A stretch of DNA of 64,000 nucleotides from an uncultured Alphaproteobacteria bacterium (GCA_947259105.1 CAMYKU010000002.1:28781-92780), one strand, 5' to 3'. Shown: positions 18,996 through 28,102, counted from the stretch's first letter. Translations and numbers: made by a program. The notes: generated by a model from the letters alone, not told the origin.

Positions 18996-19868
18996 TCACC
19001 CCTCGAAAAACCCGAGCAGTTCGGCGAGGGTTTCGGCCGGCGCCTCTTCGGGAAGGAAATGACCGCAGTCCAGGGCCCGGCCCCTCACGTCGGCCGCCTT
19101 CGCACACCAGGTATCGCGCACGTCGTAGCATTTGTGCATCAGCCCCTTCGCGCCCCACAGCACCAGCAGCGGGCAGGCGATCCGGCTGGCGATATCGGCT
19201 TCGTCATGCTCCAGGTCGATGGTGGCCGCGGCGCGGTAATCTTCGCAACTCGCATGAATCGTCGCCGGATCGCGGAAACAGCGGCGGTATTCCGACATCG
19301 CCGCCTCGTCGAATCCCTCCATATCTGCGCTCCAGTGGCCCAGCTTGCGCTCGAGATAGTACTCGGCCTCGGCGCCGATCAGCCGTTCCGGCAGGTCGTA
19401 GGGCTGGCTGAGGAAGAACCAGTGGTAATAGCCGTATGCGACATCCTTGCCGAGGTTGGCGAAAATCGTATGGGTCGGGACGATATCGAGAACGGCCGCG
19501 CGCCGGATGCGGTCCGGATGGTCGAGGCACATCCGATGCGTCACGCGTCCGCCCCTGTCATGTCCTGCAACCTGGAACCGTTCATGGCCCAGCGCCGACA
19601 TGATGTCGACCTGATCCTGGGCCATACGCCTCTTGCAGTAGGTTTCATGCCTAGAATTTCCGGCGGGTTTGTCGCTGTCGCCGTAGCCGCGGAGATCCGC
19701 CGCCACCACGGTGAACCGCTCGGCCAGCGCCGGTGCGATCTTGCGCCACATCACATGGCTTTGCGGATAGCCGTGCAGCAGCAACAACGGCGGTCCGCTG
19801 CCGCCGACGACGGTGTTGATTGCGACGTCCCCGGCGTCGATGCGCCGCCGCTCGAACCCTTCGAACAT
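18996..19868 (-). CDS. Alpha/beta hydrolase, haloacetate (fluoroacetate) dehalogenase type
   Basis: 290 residues. The full fingerprint of fluoroacetate dehalogenases is visible: nucleophile D104 with R105 and R108 in GHDRGGR, acid D128 in VLDIVPT, halide-pocket H149-W150 in YYHWFFLSQP, Y211 in CEDYRAA, and catalytic H270 in DCGHFLPEE. These line up, from memory, with D110, R111, R114, D134, H155, W156, Y219 and H280 of the Rhodopseudomonas enzyme RPA1163. The expected reaction is hydrolysis of 2-haloacetate to glycolate and halide. The ATG at 19868 has GGGAGGA 5 bp upstream. It is cytoplasmic and divergent from the polyketide synthase gene. Confidence 0.85.
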   Translation of the reverse strand: MFEGFERRRIDAGDVAINTVVGGSGPPLLLLHGYPQSHVMWRKIAPALAERFTVVAADLRGYGDSDKPAGNSRHETYCKRRMAQDQVDIMSALGHERFQVAGHDRGGRVTHRMCLDHPDRIRRAAVLDIVPTHTIFANLGKDVAYGYYHWFFLSQPYDLPERLIGAEAEYYLERKLGHWSADMEGFDEAAMSEYRRCFRDPATIHASCEDYRAAATIDLEHDEADIASRIACPLLVLWGAKGLMHKCYDVRDTWCAKAADVRGRALDCGHFLPEEAPAETLAELLGFFEG

Positions 19869-19930
19869 GATTCCTCCCGCGATCGTGACGAGACGTGCCT
19901 CGTGCCATGGGTATAGCATCCCCTGGCAAC

Positions 19931-19954
19931 TGTATATCAGTGTTGTATATCAGT
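19931..19954. promoter_or_regulatory. Direct-repeat operator candidate in a divergent promoter
   Basis: TGTATATCAGT occurs at 19931-19941 and again, exactly, at 19944-19954, a 13-bp repeat period. It lies in the 110-bp gap between the divergent dehalogenase and type III polyketide synthase genes and is strongly AT-rich for this genome. It could bind a repressor or activator shared by both genes; no regulator gene is adjacent. Confidence 0.5.
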
Positions 19955-19978
19955 ATGAAAACCGGCCTTGCCAGACAC

Positions 19979-21028
19979 ATGAGCACACCCCCTCGCCTTG
20001 CCAGCCTTGCCGTGGCGGTTCCACCGTTGGAAATCCGCCAGCAGGATGTTGCCGCCGCCGCGGGTTCGGTGTTTGCCGGCCGCCCGGATACCTTCGAGCG
20101 CTTGCGGCCGATCTATGCGAATGCCGGCATCGAAACGCGATATTCCACCGTGCCGCTGTCGTGGTACCTGCAGCCGCACGGCTGGCGGGAGCGCCATGAC
20201 CTTTTCGCCGAATCGGCCGTTGATCTGCTGCAGCGGGCGGCGACGGACTGCCTGGATCAGGCCAGTGTCGAGGCCGCGCGGGTCGACGGCATCGTCGTCG
20301 TCTCGACGACCGGGATGACTGCGCCGAGCCTCGACGCCCGACTCATGGAGCACATGAACTTCCGCCGCGATGTGCAGCGCCTGCCGGTCTTCGGTCTGGG
20401 ATGTGCCGGCGGCGTGCTCGGGCTGTCGCGGACGGCGGCCCTCGCGCGCGCCGATCCCGGCTCCTGCTGGCTGTTCCTGGTGGTCGAGCTTTGCGGCCTG
20501 ACCTTCCGGTCCGGCGACCAATCGAACAGCAATATCGTCGCCACCGCGCTGTTCGGCGACGGCGCTGCGGCCGCGCTGGTGTCATGCGATGCGCAGGGTC
20601 CCGCGATCACCGCCAGCGGCGAGCATACCTGGCCCGGATCGCTCGACGTCATGGGCTGGCAGGTCGAGGATGACGGCTTCGGCGTGCTGTTCAGCCGCGA
20701 CATACCTTCCCTGGTGCGCGGGCGGTTTCGCGAGGCGGCCGACAGCTTCCTTGCGGCCAACGGCCACACAATCGACGACATCGATGCCCTGGTGATGCAT
20801 CCGGGCGGCGCAAAGGTCATCGACGCCCTGCAGGACGCGCTGGGTGCTCCCCGCGACGCGCTGGACAGCGCGCGGTCCGTTCTGCGGGAGTATGGCAACA
20901 TGTCCGCGGCGACCATCCTGTTCGTGCTGCACCGCGTGCTGGCGGGCGAGCCGCGCGGACGACTGCTGCTGGGCGCCCTGGGGCCCGGCTTCACCGCCGG
21001 TTTCGCGATTCTCGAACAGGGGTACTAG
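19979..21028 (+). CDS. Type III polyketide synthase (chalcone/stilbene synthase family)
   Basis: 349-residue thiolase-fold homodimeric synthase that condenses malonyl-CoA onto an acyl-CoA starter, usually giving alkylpyrones or alkylresorcinols in bacteria. The catalytic triad is visible: C142 in FGLGCAGG, H274 in VMHPGGAKV and N307 in EYGNMSAAT. GDGAAAAL is another family motif. Codon 1 is ATG at 19979; the reading extends upstream in frame without homology. The stop directly abuts the ATG of the ICMT-like gene, so the two are translationally linked, as in the Bacillus bpsA-bpsB pair. Starter and product are unknown. Confidence 0.92.
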   Translation: MSTPPRLASLAVAVPPLEIRQQDVAAAAGSVFAGRPDTFERLRPIYANAGIETRYSTVPLSWYLQPHGWRERHDLFAESAVDLLQRAATDCLDQASVEAARVDGIVVVSTTGMTAPSLDARLMEHMNFRRDVQRLPVFGLGCAGGVLGLSRTAALARADPGSCWLFLVVELCGLTFRSGDQSNSNIVATALFGDGAAAALVSCDAQGPAITASGEHTWPGSLDVMGWQVEDDGFGVLFSRDIPSLVRGRFREAADSFLAANGHTIDDIDALVMHPGGAKVIDALQDALGAPRDALDSARSVLREYGNMSAATILFVLHRVLAGEPRGRLLLGALGPGFTAGFAILEQGY

Positions 21029-21541
21029 ATGGGGCTCGTCCAGTGGATCGTCGTCGCGGTCGCACTCGCGCGGCTGGCCGAACTCGCGCACTCGCGCAGG
21101 AACCAGGCCCGCCTGCTGGCACGGGGCGGCCATGAGGTGGGCGCCGGGCACTATCCGCTGATCGTGCTGCTGCACGCGGCTTGGCTGGCGGCGCTGTTCT
21201 TCGGTGTCCCGGGGGCCGTGGCGCCAAACTGGCTGTTGCTCGCGAGTTTCCTGATTCTACAGGGCCTGCGGGTCTGGGTGATCGCCAGCCTCGGCCCGAA
21301 CTGGACGACCCGGATCATCACGGTCCCGGGTGAACGGCTGTCGCAGCGCGGGCCCTACCGGTGGATGCGCCATCCCAACTATGCGGTGGTCGCTGCGGAG
21401 ATCGCCGTGCTGCCACTTGCCTTCGGTGCGTGGCAGATCGCACTTGGCTTTTCGCTGGCCAACGCGGGGCTGCTGGCATGGCGGATCGCGATCGAAAACC
21501 GGGCCCTGGCTGAACGATCCGAGGCCGGAAACAGCCATTGA
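21029..21541 (+). CDS. Isoprenylcysteine carboxyl methyltransferase (ICMT)-like membrane protein
   Basis: 170-residue integral membrane protein with four or five hydrophobic segments. The family core RGPYRWMRHPNYAVV (SAM-binding loop, about residues 109-123) and the C-terminal RIAIENRAL are present. It begins on the base after the polyketide synthase stop. In Bacillus subtilis the equivalent neighbour BpsB O-methylates alkylpyrones made by BpsA, so methylation of the polyketide product is the best inference. The stop overlaps the candidate promoter of tRNA-Lys. Confidence 0.88.
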   Translation: MGLVQWIVVAVALARLAELAHSRRNQARLLARGGHEVGAGHYPLIVLLHAAWLAALFFGVPGAVAPNWLLLASFLILQGLRVWVIASLGPNWTTRIITVPGERLSQRGPYRWMRHPNYAVVAAEIAVLPLAFGAWQIALGFSLANAGLLAWRIAIENRALAERSEAGNSH

Positions 21542-21566
21542 CCCGATCCGCCGCCATCCCTATGTT
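21538..21566 (+). promoter_or_regulatory. Promoter of tRNA-Lys
   Basis: TTGACC and TATGTT separated by exactly 17 bp form a good sigma-70-type promoter. The predicted start lies near 21573, about 30 bp before the tRNA. The -35 box overlaps the stop codon of the ICMT-like gene. Confidence 0.6.
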
Positions 21567-21604
21567 CTGCCTCGCTGGCCGTCCGGGCGGCCGCCGGACT
21601 CCGA

Positions 21605-21680
21605 GGGCGCGTAGCTCAGTTGGCAGAGCAGCTGACTTTTAATCAGCGGGTCGCAGGTTCGAATCCTGCCGCGCTCACCA
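21605..21680 (+). tRNA. tRNA-Lys (anticodon UUU)
   Basis: 76 nt with encoded CCA. The acceptor GGGCGCG pairs with CGCGCTC with a G-U at the second pair. The anticodon stem GCTGA/TCAGC encloses CTTTTAA, anticodon TTT. The T arm GCAGG-TTCGAAT-CCTGC is perfect, and the D arm region GCTCAGTTGGCAGAGC is canonical. Confidence 0.98.
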
Positions 21681-21717
21681 TTCCCGCCCCACCCCTGCGA
21701 TTTCCGGATACCGATCC

Positions 21718-22509
21718 ATGAGCCTCGACACTGCGGATATCGGCGGCTGCCGCGTTGCCTATCGGTTCGACGGACCGGCGGACGCGCCGGTGGTCATGCT
21801 GTCGAACAGCCTGTCGTCCAACCTTGCCATGTGGGACGACCAGATCGCGGCGCTCACCGCGTATTACCGGGTGCTGCGATACGATCAGCGGGGGCATGGG
21901 CAGAGCGCCGTGACGCCAGGCCCCTACACGTTCGATCTGCTGGCCGGCGACGTGCACGGCCTGCTGCGCCATCTCGGCATCTATTCCGTGCATTTCGTCG
22001 GGCTGTCGATGGGCGGGATGACCGGGCAGACGCTCGGCGTGCGCCACCCGGATATCCTGAAAAGCCTGGTTTTGTGCGACACGTCCGCCCATATGCCGCC
22101 GCCCGGTATGTGGGACGAGCGGATCGCGCTGGCCCGCGACGGCGGCATGGCTTCAACCTCGGAAGCGACCCTCGGGCGCTGGTTCACCGCGCCTTTCCAC
22201 GCCGCCCGGCCGGACGCCATCGCGCGGGTCCGGCAAATGATCGAGACCACGCCGGTCGAAGGCTACGCCGGCTGCTGCATGGCGATCCGGGACATGGATC
22301 AGACCGCGGCGCTGTCGCGGATTGCGGCGCCGACCTGCGTGATCGTCGGCGCCGAGGACCCCAGCACGCCGGTGTCGGCCGCAAAGCTGATCCATGGCGA
22401 GATTGCCGGCTCGGAGCTGGTGATCCTCGAGGACGCCGCGCATCTCTCGAATATCGAGAAGGCCGACGAATTCAACGCAGCCCTGCTGGACTTCCTGGGC
22501 CGCCACTGA
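21718..22509 (+). CDS. pcaD: 3-oxoadipate enol-lactonase-like alpha/beta hydrolase
   Basis: 263-residue cytoplasmic hydrolase. The nucleophile elbow is GLSMGG (S97), the acid is in VGAEDPSTP and the His in EDAAHLSNIE. The overall layout and the motifs LSNSLSSNLAMWD and RYDQRGHGQS are those of PcaD, which hydrolyses 3-oxoadipate enol-lactone to 3-oxoadipate in protocatechuate/catechol degradation. No other pca genes are nearby, so the pathway assignment rests on sequence alone, and a related ester or lactone hydrolase is possible. It follows tRNA-Lys by 37 bp and converges on the enolase-like gene 6 bp away. Confidence 0.8.
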   Translation: MSLDTADIGGCRVAYRFDGPADAPVVMLSNSLSSNLAMWDDQIAALTAYYRVLRYDQRGHGQSAVTPGPYTFDLLAGDVHGLLRHLGIYSVHFVGLSMGGMTGQTLGVRHPDILKSLVLCDTSAHMPPPGMWDERIALARDGGMASTSEATLGRWFTAPFHAARPDAIARVRQMIETTPVEGYAGCCMAIRDMDQTAALSRIAAPTCVIVGAEDPSTPVSAAKLIHGEIAGSELVILEDAAHLSNIEKADEFNAALLDFLGRH

Positions 22510-22515
22510 CCAAGT

Positions 22516-23802
22516 TCACATGCCCCACGGCAAGGCACGCCGCGACGGCAGTTCCCCGCGCCCGCCCAGGGCCTCGGCGATGCGGATGCCCTCGTTCCAT
22601 TTGGCCAGACGTTCCGAGCGTGCGAACGAGCCGACCTTCAGCATCTCCGCGCCCCAGCCGACCGCCAGATGGACGATGGTGACGTCCTCGCTCTCGCCGG
22701 ACCGGGCCGACACGATGCTGGTCCAGCCGGCACCCCGGGACGCCTCCAGCGCGGCTTTCGCTTCGCTCAGCGTGCCGGCCTGGTTGGGTTTGACGAGCAG
22801 AGCGTTGCACTGGCGCATCGCCGCCGCCGGGCCGACACGCGCCGCACTGGTGACCAGCAGATCGTCGCCGACAACGGCGATCCGGCCGCCCGCGGCCTCG
22901 GTGAACCGCCGAAACCCGTCCGGATCGTCTTCGCCGAGCGGATCCTCGACAGCGACGACGGGATACCGGGCGATCCAGTCGAGCAGCATCTCGATCAGGC
23001 CGTCACTGTCCATTTCTCGGCCTTCCAGGCCCAGCCGGTAGCGCCCGGCGGCACCGAACTCCGATGCGGCGATATCGAGCGAAATGGCCATCTGCTCACC
23101 TGGTATCAGGCCCGCGCGCTCGATGGCGGCGACCAGCAGTTCCAGGCCTTCCTCGTTGCTCTCGAACGCCGGCCAGAACCCGCCCTCGTCGGCAACGCCC
23201 TGCAATGTTCCGCGATCGGCCATCAGCCGGCCGGCCGCCCGGTACACTTCGGCCGTCCAGTCAAGCGCCTGAATATAGTCCTCTGCACCGACGGCGACGA
23301 CCATGAAGTCCTGGATATCGACCCGGCCGCCGGCATGCGCCCCGCCCCCGAAGATCTGGATCTCCGGAATCGGAAGTCGCGGCTTTTGGTCTACTAGTAG
23401 ATATTCCCAGAGCGGAATTTGCAACTCGGCGGCAGCGGCATGGGCGATCGCCATGGATACCGAGACGATCGCGTTGGCGCCAAGGCGCGCCTTGTCCGGT
23501 GTTCCGTCGAGCGCGACCATCGCAGCGTCGACGGCTGCCTGATCGCGGGCGTCCATGCCGGCAACCGCCGGCGAAATCTCACGCCCGATCGACTCCACGG
23601 CCAGGGTGACGTCGAAACCGCCGAAGGCTTCGCCCCCGTCGCGGCGCTCGACCGCCTCGCCCTGCCCGGTCGAGGCGCCCGCCGGTGCGACCGCGCGACC
23701 GCTGGCGCCGCCGGCCAGCAGCACCTCCGCCTCGACGGTCGGCCGGCCCCGGGAATCCCACACACGGCGCCCGAGAACGGTCTCGATGGCGGTCCCGCTC
23801 AC
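22516..23802 (-). CDS. Divergent enolase paralog
   Basis: 428 residues with full-length enolase architecture. Metal ligands D243, E286 and D313, catalytic-base K338 (VKPNQAG), K389, E206 (DEGG), H156, the S39-type loop GASTG and phosphate-binding R367-S368 are kept. Two active-site positions differ from canonical enolase: the QEFM Glu is Asp (D165, IQDFM) and the His of SHRSGE is Ala (A366, SARSGE). The chemistry is therefore probably abstraction of a proton next to a carboxylate on another phosphorylated substrate, not glycolytic 2-phosphoglycerate; this is inference. The start overlaps the kinase gene by 4 bp. A standard eno is presumably elsewhere. Confidence 0.85.
   Translation of the reverse strand: MSGTAIETVLGRRVWDSRGRPTVEAEVLLAGGASGRAVAPAGASTGQGEAVERRDGGEAFGGFDVTLAVESIGREISPAVAGMDARDQAAVDAAMVALDGTPDKARLGANAIVSVSMAIAHAAAAELQIPLWEYLLVDQKPRLPIPEIQIFGGGAHAGGRVDIQDFMVVAVGAEDYIQALDWTAEVYRAAGRLMADRGTLQGVADEGGFWPAFESNEEGLELLVAAIERAGLIPGEQMAISLDIAASEFGAAGRYRLGLEGREMDSDGLIEMLLDWIARYPVVAVEDPLGEDDPDGFRRFTEAAGGRIAVVGDDLLVTSAARVGPAAAMRQCNALLVKPNQAGTLSEAKAALEASRGAGWTSIVSARSGESEDVTIVHLAVGWGAEMLKVGSFARSERLAKWNEGIRIAEALGGRGELPSRRALPWGM
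23390..23401. repeat. Palindrome TCTACTAGTAGA, copy 1
   Basis: A perfect 12-bp palindrome containing the rare CTAG core, inside the enolase-like gene at codons for a variable loop (YLLVDQK). The same 12-mer occurs at 63002-63013. Confidence 0.6.
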
Positions 23803-24800
23803 AGTCCCAACTCCCTTCGCCAGGCGTCGCCCACTTCGCTAAACCGCGCCGGCGGCGTTGTCAGCAGCGCCCGCGCCACCCGCCGGACCCGATTCCTGTC
23901 CCCTTCCCCGGTGACGTACTCGACCGGCGACCTGCCGTCGACACGGCCGAGAAACAGCCCCGGCACCAGGGTCGCCGCCCGCGCTTCGGCCGCATCGCGC
24001 GGCTCCCAGTCGACGCCTGCGAGCCAGGTCGCGGAAAGCGCATCGAAGCATGCGAGGTAGGTTCGGGAAAGTTCCGGATTCCATAAGCATTTCAGCAACA
24101 TGTGCTTCAGGCAAAAGGAAATGTCGAACACCGGATCGCCGTACCAGGCGCACTCCGCATCGATGAACACCGGTCCCGCGGGGCCGATCAGGATGTTCTT
24201 CGGGCTGACGTCGCCATGGACCAGCGCCAGCCTGGTCTCGGCGGTGCGCCGCGACAGGCCGAACAACACGTCCTTCAGATCGGGATGGCGGGCCGCGGTC
24301 GCTTCGAGATACGGCTCCAGCCGTATCGCATGAAAGATCCGGCCGGTCGGAAACCGGTCGGCGACGGCCTTCTTACCGGCCGTCGCGGCGTGAATCCGGG
24401 CAATGCGGCTTCCCACCTCGGCCGCCACCGCGGGATCCGCCCGGCCGGCCTGCAGTTCCGCCTTCCACTGGCGGTAACGGTCGGGATCGAGAAACGCCAT
24501 GGCGAACAGGCCGGCCTGGGAATCGTGGCCGATGAGCCCCGGCACCGCATCGGGTTCGACCCCTGCGGCCGTTTCGAACCAGCCGACCTCGTAGGCATTG
24601 CGTTCGACCGGCGCGAACCAGTCGGTTTCGACGCGGAGCTTCGGCAGCGCGCGCTTGATGCAGACGGGCCCCGACGGCAGGTCGACTCGCCAGATATCCG
24701 ACGAAACACCCCCAGCCAGTTTTTCGAATCGAAGCGGGCCGTCGTCCCCCTGCAGGCCCAGGCGCGCCAGCGCGGCGCGCAGGAAGGCGCCGTCGTCCAT
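23799..24800 (-). CDS. APH-fold small-molecule kinase (phosphotransferase family)
   Basis: 333-residue protein-kinase-like phosphotransferase. A glycine-rich LAGGVSSDIWRV (about 28-39) and the ATP-binding lysine in VCIKR precede the Brenner motif HGDVSPKN (195-202) and the metal motif IDAE (213-216) with YGDPVFDISF. This fits choline kinase, methylthioribose kinase or homoserine-kinase-like enzymes rather than a resistance enzyme. Its stop overlaps the enolase-like start by 4 bp, so the pair is translationally coupled: the kinase could make the phosphorylated substrate that the enolase paralog dehydrates. The substrate is unknown. coaD lies 8 bp downstream of coaD's stop on the same strand. 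Confidence 0.85.
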   Translation of the reverse strand: MDDGAFLRAALARLGLQGDDGPLRFEKLAGGVSSDIWRVDLPSGPVCIKRALPKLRVETDWFAPVERNAYEVGWFETAAGVEPDAVPGLIGHDSQAGLFAMAFLDPDRYRQWKAELQAGRADPAVAAEVGSRIARIHAATAGKKAVADRFPTGRIFHAIRLEPYLEATAARHPDLKDVLFGLSRRTAETRLALVHGDVSPKNILIGPAGPVFIDAECAWYGDPVFDISFCLKHMLLKCLWNPELSRTYLACFDALSATWLAGVDWEPRDAAEARAATLVPGLFLGRVDGRSPVEYVTGEGDRNRVRRVARALLTTPPARFSEVGDAWRRELGL

Positions 24801-24808
24801 CGCTGCGG

Positions 24809-25321
24809 TCAGTCCCGCCCCAGCTTGCGCTTGAGGTGGTCGTGCACGCGGGGCGGCAGGAATTGCTCGACATCACCGCCAAGCAGCGCGATCTCTTTCA
24901 CGAAGCGCGAGGAAATGAACTGGTTGCGGTCGAGCGCCATCAGGAACACCGTTTCGACCTCGCTGTTCAGCCTGCGGTTCATCGCCGCCATCTGGAATTC
25001 GTACTCGAAGTCCGACACGGCCCTGAGGCCGCGCACGATGACGCTGGCGCCGACATCCCCCACGAAATGCATCAGCAGGTTGCCGAACGGCCGGACCTCG
25101 ATGGTCGCCTTCGCCTCGCCGGGCAATGCCTCCAGTCCCGCTTTCACGAGCTCCACGCGCTCGTCGACATTGAACATCGGATCCTTGCCGGCATTGTTGG
25201 CGACCGCGACGATCAGCCGGTCGACCAGATGCAGCGCGGAACGCGCGATGACGTCGAGATGGCCGACGGTGATCGGATCGAACGTGCCGGGGTAAACCCC
25301 GACTCTCGGTTTACTGGCCAT
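24809..25321 (-). CDS. coaD: Pantetheine-phosphate adenylyltransferase
   Basis: 170-residue nucleotidyltransferase that makes dephospho-CoA from 4'-phosphopantetheine and ATP. The motif TVGH (residues 18-21, in GTFDPITVGH) and the C-terminal ISSRFVKEIA, which holds the family ISSxxVR-type sequence, are present. Length is normal. gyrA ends 27 bp upstream on the same strand, and the gene is followed after 8 bp by the kinase gene. The gyrA-coaD order is common in alphaproteobacteria. Confidence 0.97.
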   Translation of the reverse strand: MASKPRVGVYPGTFDPITVGHLDVIARSALHLVDRLIVAVANNAGKDPMFNVDERVELVKAGLEALPGEAKATIEVRPFGNLLMHFVGDVGASVIVRGLRAVSDFEYEFQMAAMNRRLNSEVETVFLMALDRNQFISSRFVKEIALLGGDVEQFLPPRVHDHLKRKLGRD

Positions 25322-25348
25322 ATTAACCCTATCCAGTCCTGTGCCCGT

Positions 25349-28102
25349 TCAATCGCCGTTTTCGGCGTCCGACTCGTTTTCAGCGTCCGATTCGTTGTCG
25401 TCGGCCTCTTCCTGCAGGCGCGCCACCGAGACCACCCGTTCGTCCTCCCCGACCCGGAACAGCGTCACGCCCTGGGTCTTGCGTCCCGCGATCCGGATGT
25501 CGTCGACCGGGCAGCGGATCAGCTGGCCACCGTCGGTTACCAGCATGATCTGGTCCATCGGCTCCACCGGGAATGCGGCGACGACGAGACCGTTGCGCTC
25601 GGTGACCTCGATATTGGCGATTCCTTTGCCGCCACGCCCGGTGATCCGGTATTCGTAGGCCGAACTGCGCTTGCCGTAGCCCTTTTCGGTCATGGTCAGG
25701 ATGAACTGCTCGTTCCCGGCCAGTTCGGCGAACGTTGCCGGAGCCAGTTCGGCCGGTACGGGTTCGCCCTCGCCTTCCTCGTCGCCGGCGCGCCTCAGGG
25801 CGGCAGCAGCCCGCAGATAGTCGTCGCGCACCTTCATGTCGATCTCGGCGTGATGCAGGATCGTCATCGAGATCACCTCGTCGTCGGCGTCGAGCCTGAT
25901 GCCGCGCACACCCGTCGAGGTTCGCCCGCTGAACACGCGCACCCCGGTGACCGGAAAGCGGATGCACATGCCGCCGCGGCTGGACAACAGCACGTCGTCA
26001 TCCTCGGTGCAGGTCTTGACCCCGACCAGCCGGTCGGCGTCGCCCAGCTTCATCGCGATCTTGCCGTTGGCCTTGATGTTGATGAAGTCGGACAGACGGT
26101 TCCGCCGCACGTTGCCGCCGGTGGTGGCGAACATGACGTTGAGCGCGCTCCAGCTCTCCTCGTCCTCGGGCAGGGGCATGACTGTGGTGATGGTTTCCCC
26201 GGCTTCGAGGGGCAACAGGTTGACCATGGCCTTGCCGCGCGCCTGCGGGCTGCCTTCCGGCAGGCGGTAGACTTTCATCTGGTAGACCATGCCGCGCGAC
26301 GAGAAGAACAGGACCGGCGCATGCGTCGAGGCCACGAACACCTCGCCGACGAAATCCTCCTCGCGGGTGCTCATGCCGGCGCGCCCCTTGCCGCCGCGGC
26401 GCTGGGCCCGGTACATCGACAGCGGCACGCGCTTGATGTACCCGCCGTGGGTGACGGTGACCACCATGTCCTCGCGCTGGATCAGATCCTCGATATCGTG
26501 CTCGAACTCGGCGTCCTCGATGTTCGTGCGGCGTTCGTCCGCAAACTGCTCGCGCACCGCGCGCATCTCCTCGCGAAGCACATCGAGGAGGCGCGTGCGC
26601 GACTGCAGGATCTCGATCAGCCCCTTGATCTTGCCGGCCAGATCCTCGGTCTCGCCCGTCAGTTTGTCGCGCTCGAGTCCGGTGAGCCGTTGCAGGCGCA
26701 ACTCGAGGATCGCGCGGGCCTGTTCCTCCGAAAGCCGGTACTGGCCGTCCACCACCTTGTGCCCGGGATCGTCGATCAGGCGGATGAACGGCTCGACGTC
26801 GCCGGCCGGCCAGTCGCGCCCCATCAGCGCCTCGCGCGCAGCCGCCGGATCCGGTGCGGCCCGAATCAGTTCGATCACCGCGTCGATATTGGAGATCGCG
26901 ACCAGCAGCCCCGCAAGGATATGCGCCCGTTCGCGCGCCTTGCGCAGCTCGAAGGCAGTGCGCCGGGTGATGACCTGTTCGCGGAAGGCGATGAACGCGA
27001 CCAGGAACTGCTTGAGGTTCATCTGCTCCGGCCGGCCGCCGTTCAACGCCAGGGCATTGACGCCGAAACTGGTCTGCAGCGGCGTATACCGGAACAGCTG
27101 CGCCAGCACCACTTCGGCAATGGCGTCGCGTTTCAGATCTACGACCACGCGCAGCCCGTCACGGTCCGATTCGTCCCGCAGGTCGGCGATGCCCTCGACC
27201 AGCTTTTCGCGGTAAACCTCACCGATCCGGTCCAGCAGCCGCGTCTTTCCGACCTGATACGGAATCTCCGTGACGACGATCGCCTGCCGATCCTTGGGGG
27301 CGTCCTCGATATGCGTACGCGCCCGCATCACCACCGAGCCGCGCCCGGTATGATAGGCGGCGCGAATCCCGGCCCGGCCCATAATCAACCCGCCGGTCGG
27401 GAAATCCGGGCCCGGCACGTATGCCATCAATTCGTCGATGGTAATGTCCGGATTGTCGACACAGGCAAGGCAGGCATCGACCACCTCGCCCAGATTGTGC
27501 GGCGGAATGTTGGTCGCCATGCCGACCGCGATCCCGCCGGCGCCGTTGACCAGGATATTCGGATAACTCGCCGGCAGGACGACGGGCTCTTCCCGCTCGT
27601 TGTCGTAGGTCGGCTGGAAATCGACGGTATCCTTGTCGATATCCTCGAGCAGCGATTCCGCGGCCCTGGTCAGCCTGGCTTCGGTGTAACGCATCGCAGC
27701 AGCCTTTTCCGGATCGATCGATCCGAAATTGCCCTGGCCGTTGACCAGCAGCAGCCGCATCGCGAAATCCTGCGCCATGCGGACGAGTGCGTCGTAGATG
27801 GCCGAATCGCCGTGCGGATGATACTTGCCCATGACTTCGCCGACGATGTTGGCCGATTTGCGCGTCCTCTTGTCGGCGGTGTACCCCCCCTGCTTCATCC
27901 CGAACAGGATGCGGCGGTGCACGGGTTTCAGGCCGTCGCGCACGTCGGGAAGCGCACGGCTCACGATCACGCTCATCGCGTAATCGAGATACGAGCGCTT
28001 CATCTCCTCTTCGATCGTTACCTGGGGAACGCTCGAGGGATCCTTGGGCGTGGTTTCGTCGGTGCTCAATGTCTGCGGAGTCGTTTCATCTGCGGGTGTC
28101 AA
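25349..28102 (-). CDS. gyrA: DNA gyrase subunit A
   Basis: 917-residue type II topoisomerase subunit that introduces negative supercoils with GyrB. The catalytic tyrosine is Y139 in [11 protein letters not shown]. The quinolone-resistance region reads [17 protein letters not shown], with Ser100 and Asp104 equivalent to E. coli S83 and D87, the wild-type sensitive residues. The GyrA-box QRRGGKG opens the C-terminal DNA-wrapping beta-pinwheel. An acidic tail with a repeated ESDAEN ends the protein. The ATG is at 28102; the 268 bp upstream to aruH hold no gene I can support. Confidence 0.98.
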   Translation of the reverse strand: MTPADETTPQTLSTDETTPKDPSSVPQVTIEEEMKRSYLDYAMSVIVSRALPDVRDGLKPVHRRILFGMKQGGYTADKRTRKSANIVGEVMGKYHPHGDSAIYDALVRMAQDFAMRLLLVNGQGNFGSIDPEKAAAMRYTEARLTRAAESLLEDIDKDTVDFQPTYDNEREEPVVLPASYPNILVNGAGGIAVGMATNIPPHNLGEVVDACLACVDNPDITIDELMAYVPGPDFPTGGLIMGRAGIRAAYHTGRGSVVMRARTHIEDAPKDRQAIVVTEIPYQVGKTRLLDRIGEVYREKLVEGIADLRDESDRDGLRVVVDLKRDAIAEVVLAQLFRYTPLQTSFGVNALALNGGRPEQMNLKQFLVAFIAFREQVITRRTAFELRKARERAHILAGLLVAISNIDAVIELIRAAPDPAAAREALMGRDWPAGDVEPFIRLIDDPGHKVVDGQYRLSEEQARAILELRLQRLTGLERDKLTGETEDLAGKIKGLIEILQSRTRLLDVLREEMRAVREQFADERRTNIEDAEFEHDIEDLIQREDMVVTVTHGGYIKRVPLSMYRAQRRGGKGRAGMSTREEDFVGEVFVASTHAPVLFFSSRGMVYQMKVYRLPEGSPQARGKAMVNLLPLEAGETITTVMPLPEDEESWSALNVMFATTGGNVRRNRLSDFINIKANGKIAMKLGDADRLVGVKTCTEDDDVLLSSRGGMCIRFPVTGVRVFSGRTSTGVRGIRLDADDEVISMTILHHAEIDMKVRDDYLRAAAALRRAGDEEGEGEPVPAELAPATFAELAGNEQFILTMTEKGYGKRSSAYEYRITGRGGKGIANIEVTERNGLVVAAFPVEPMDQIMLVTDGGQLIRCPVDDIRIAGRKTQGVTLFRVGEDERVVSVARLQEEADDNESDAENESDAENGD

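Noticed and set aside
21718..22509. Part of a protocatechuate catabolic cluster
   Set aside because: No pcaB, pcaC, pcaG, pcaH or regulator lies nearby, so only the lactonase itself is called.
23799..24800. Aminoglycoside resistance gene
   Set aside because: The APH fold is shared with many metabolic kinases, and the enolase overlap argues for metabolism; nothing specific to resistance is visible.
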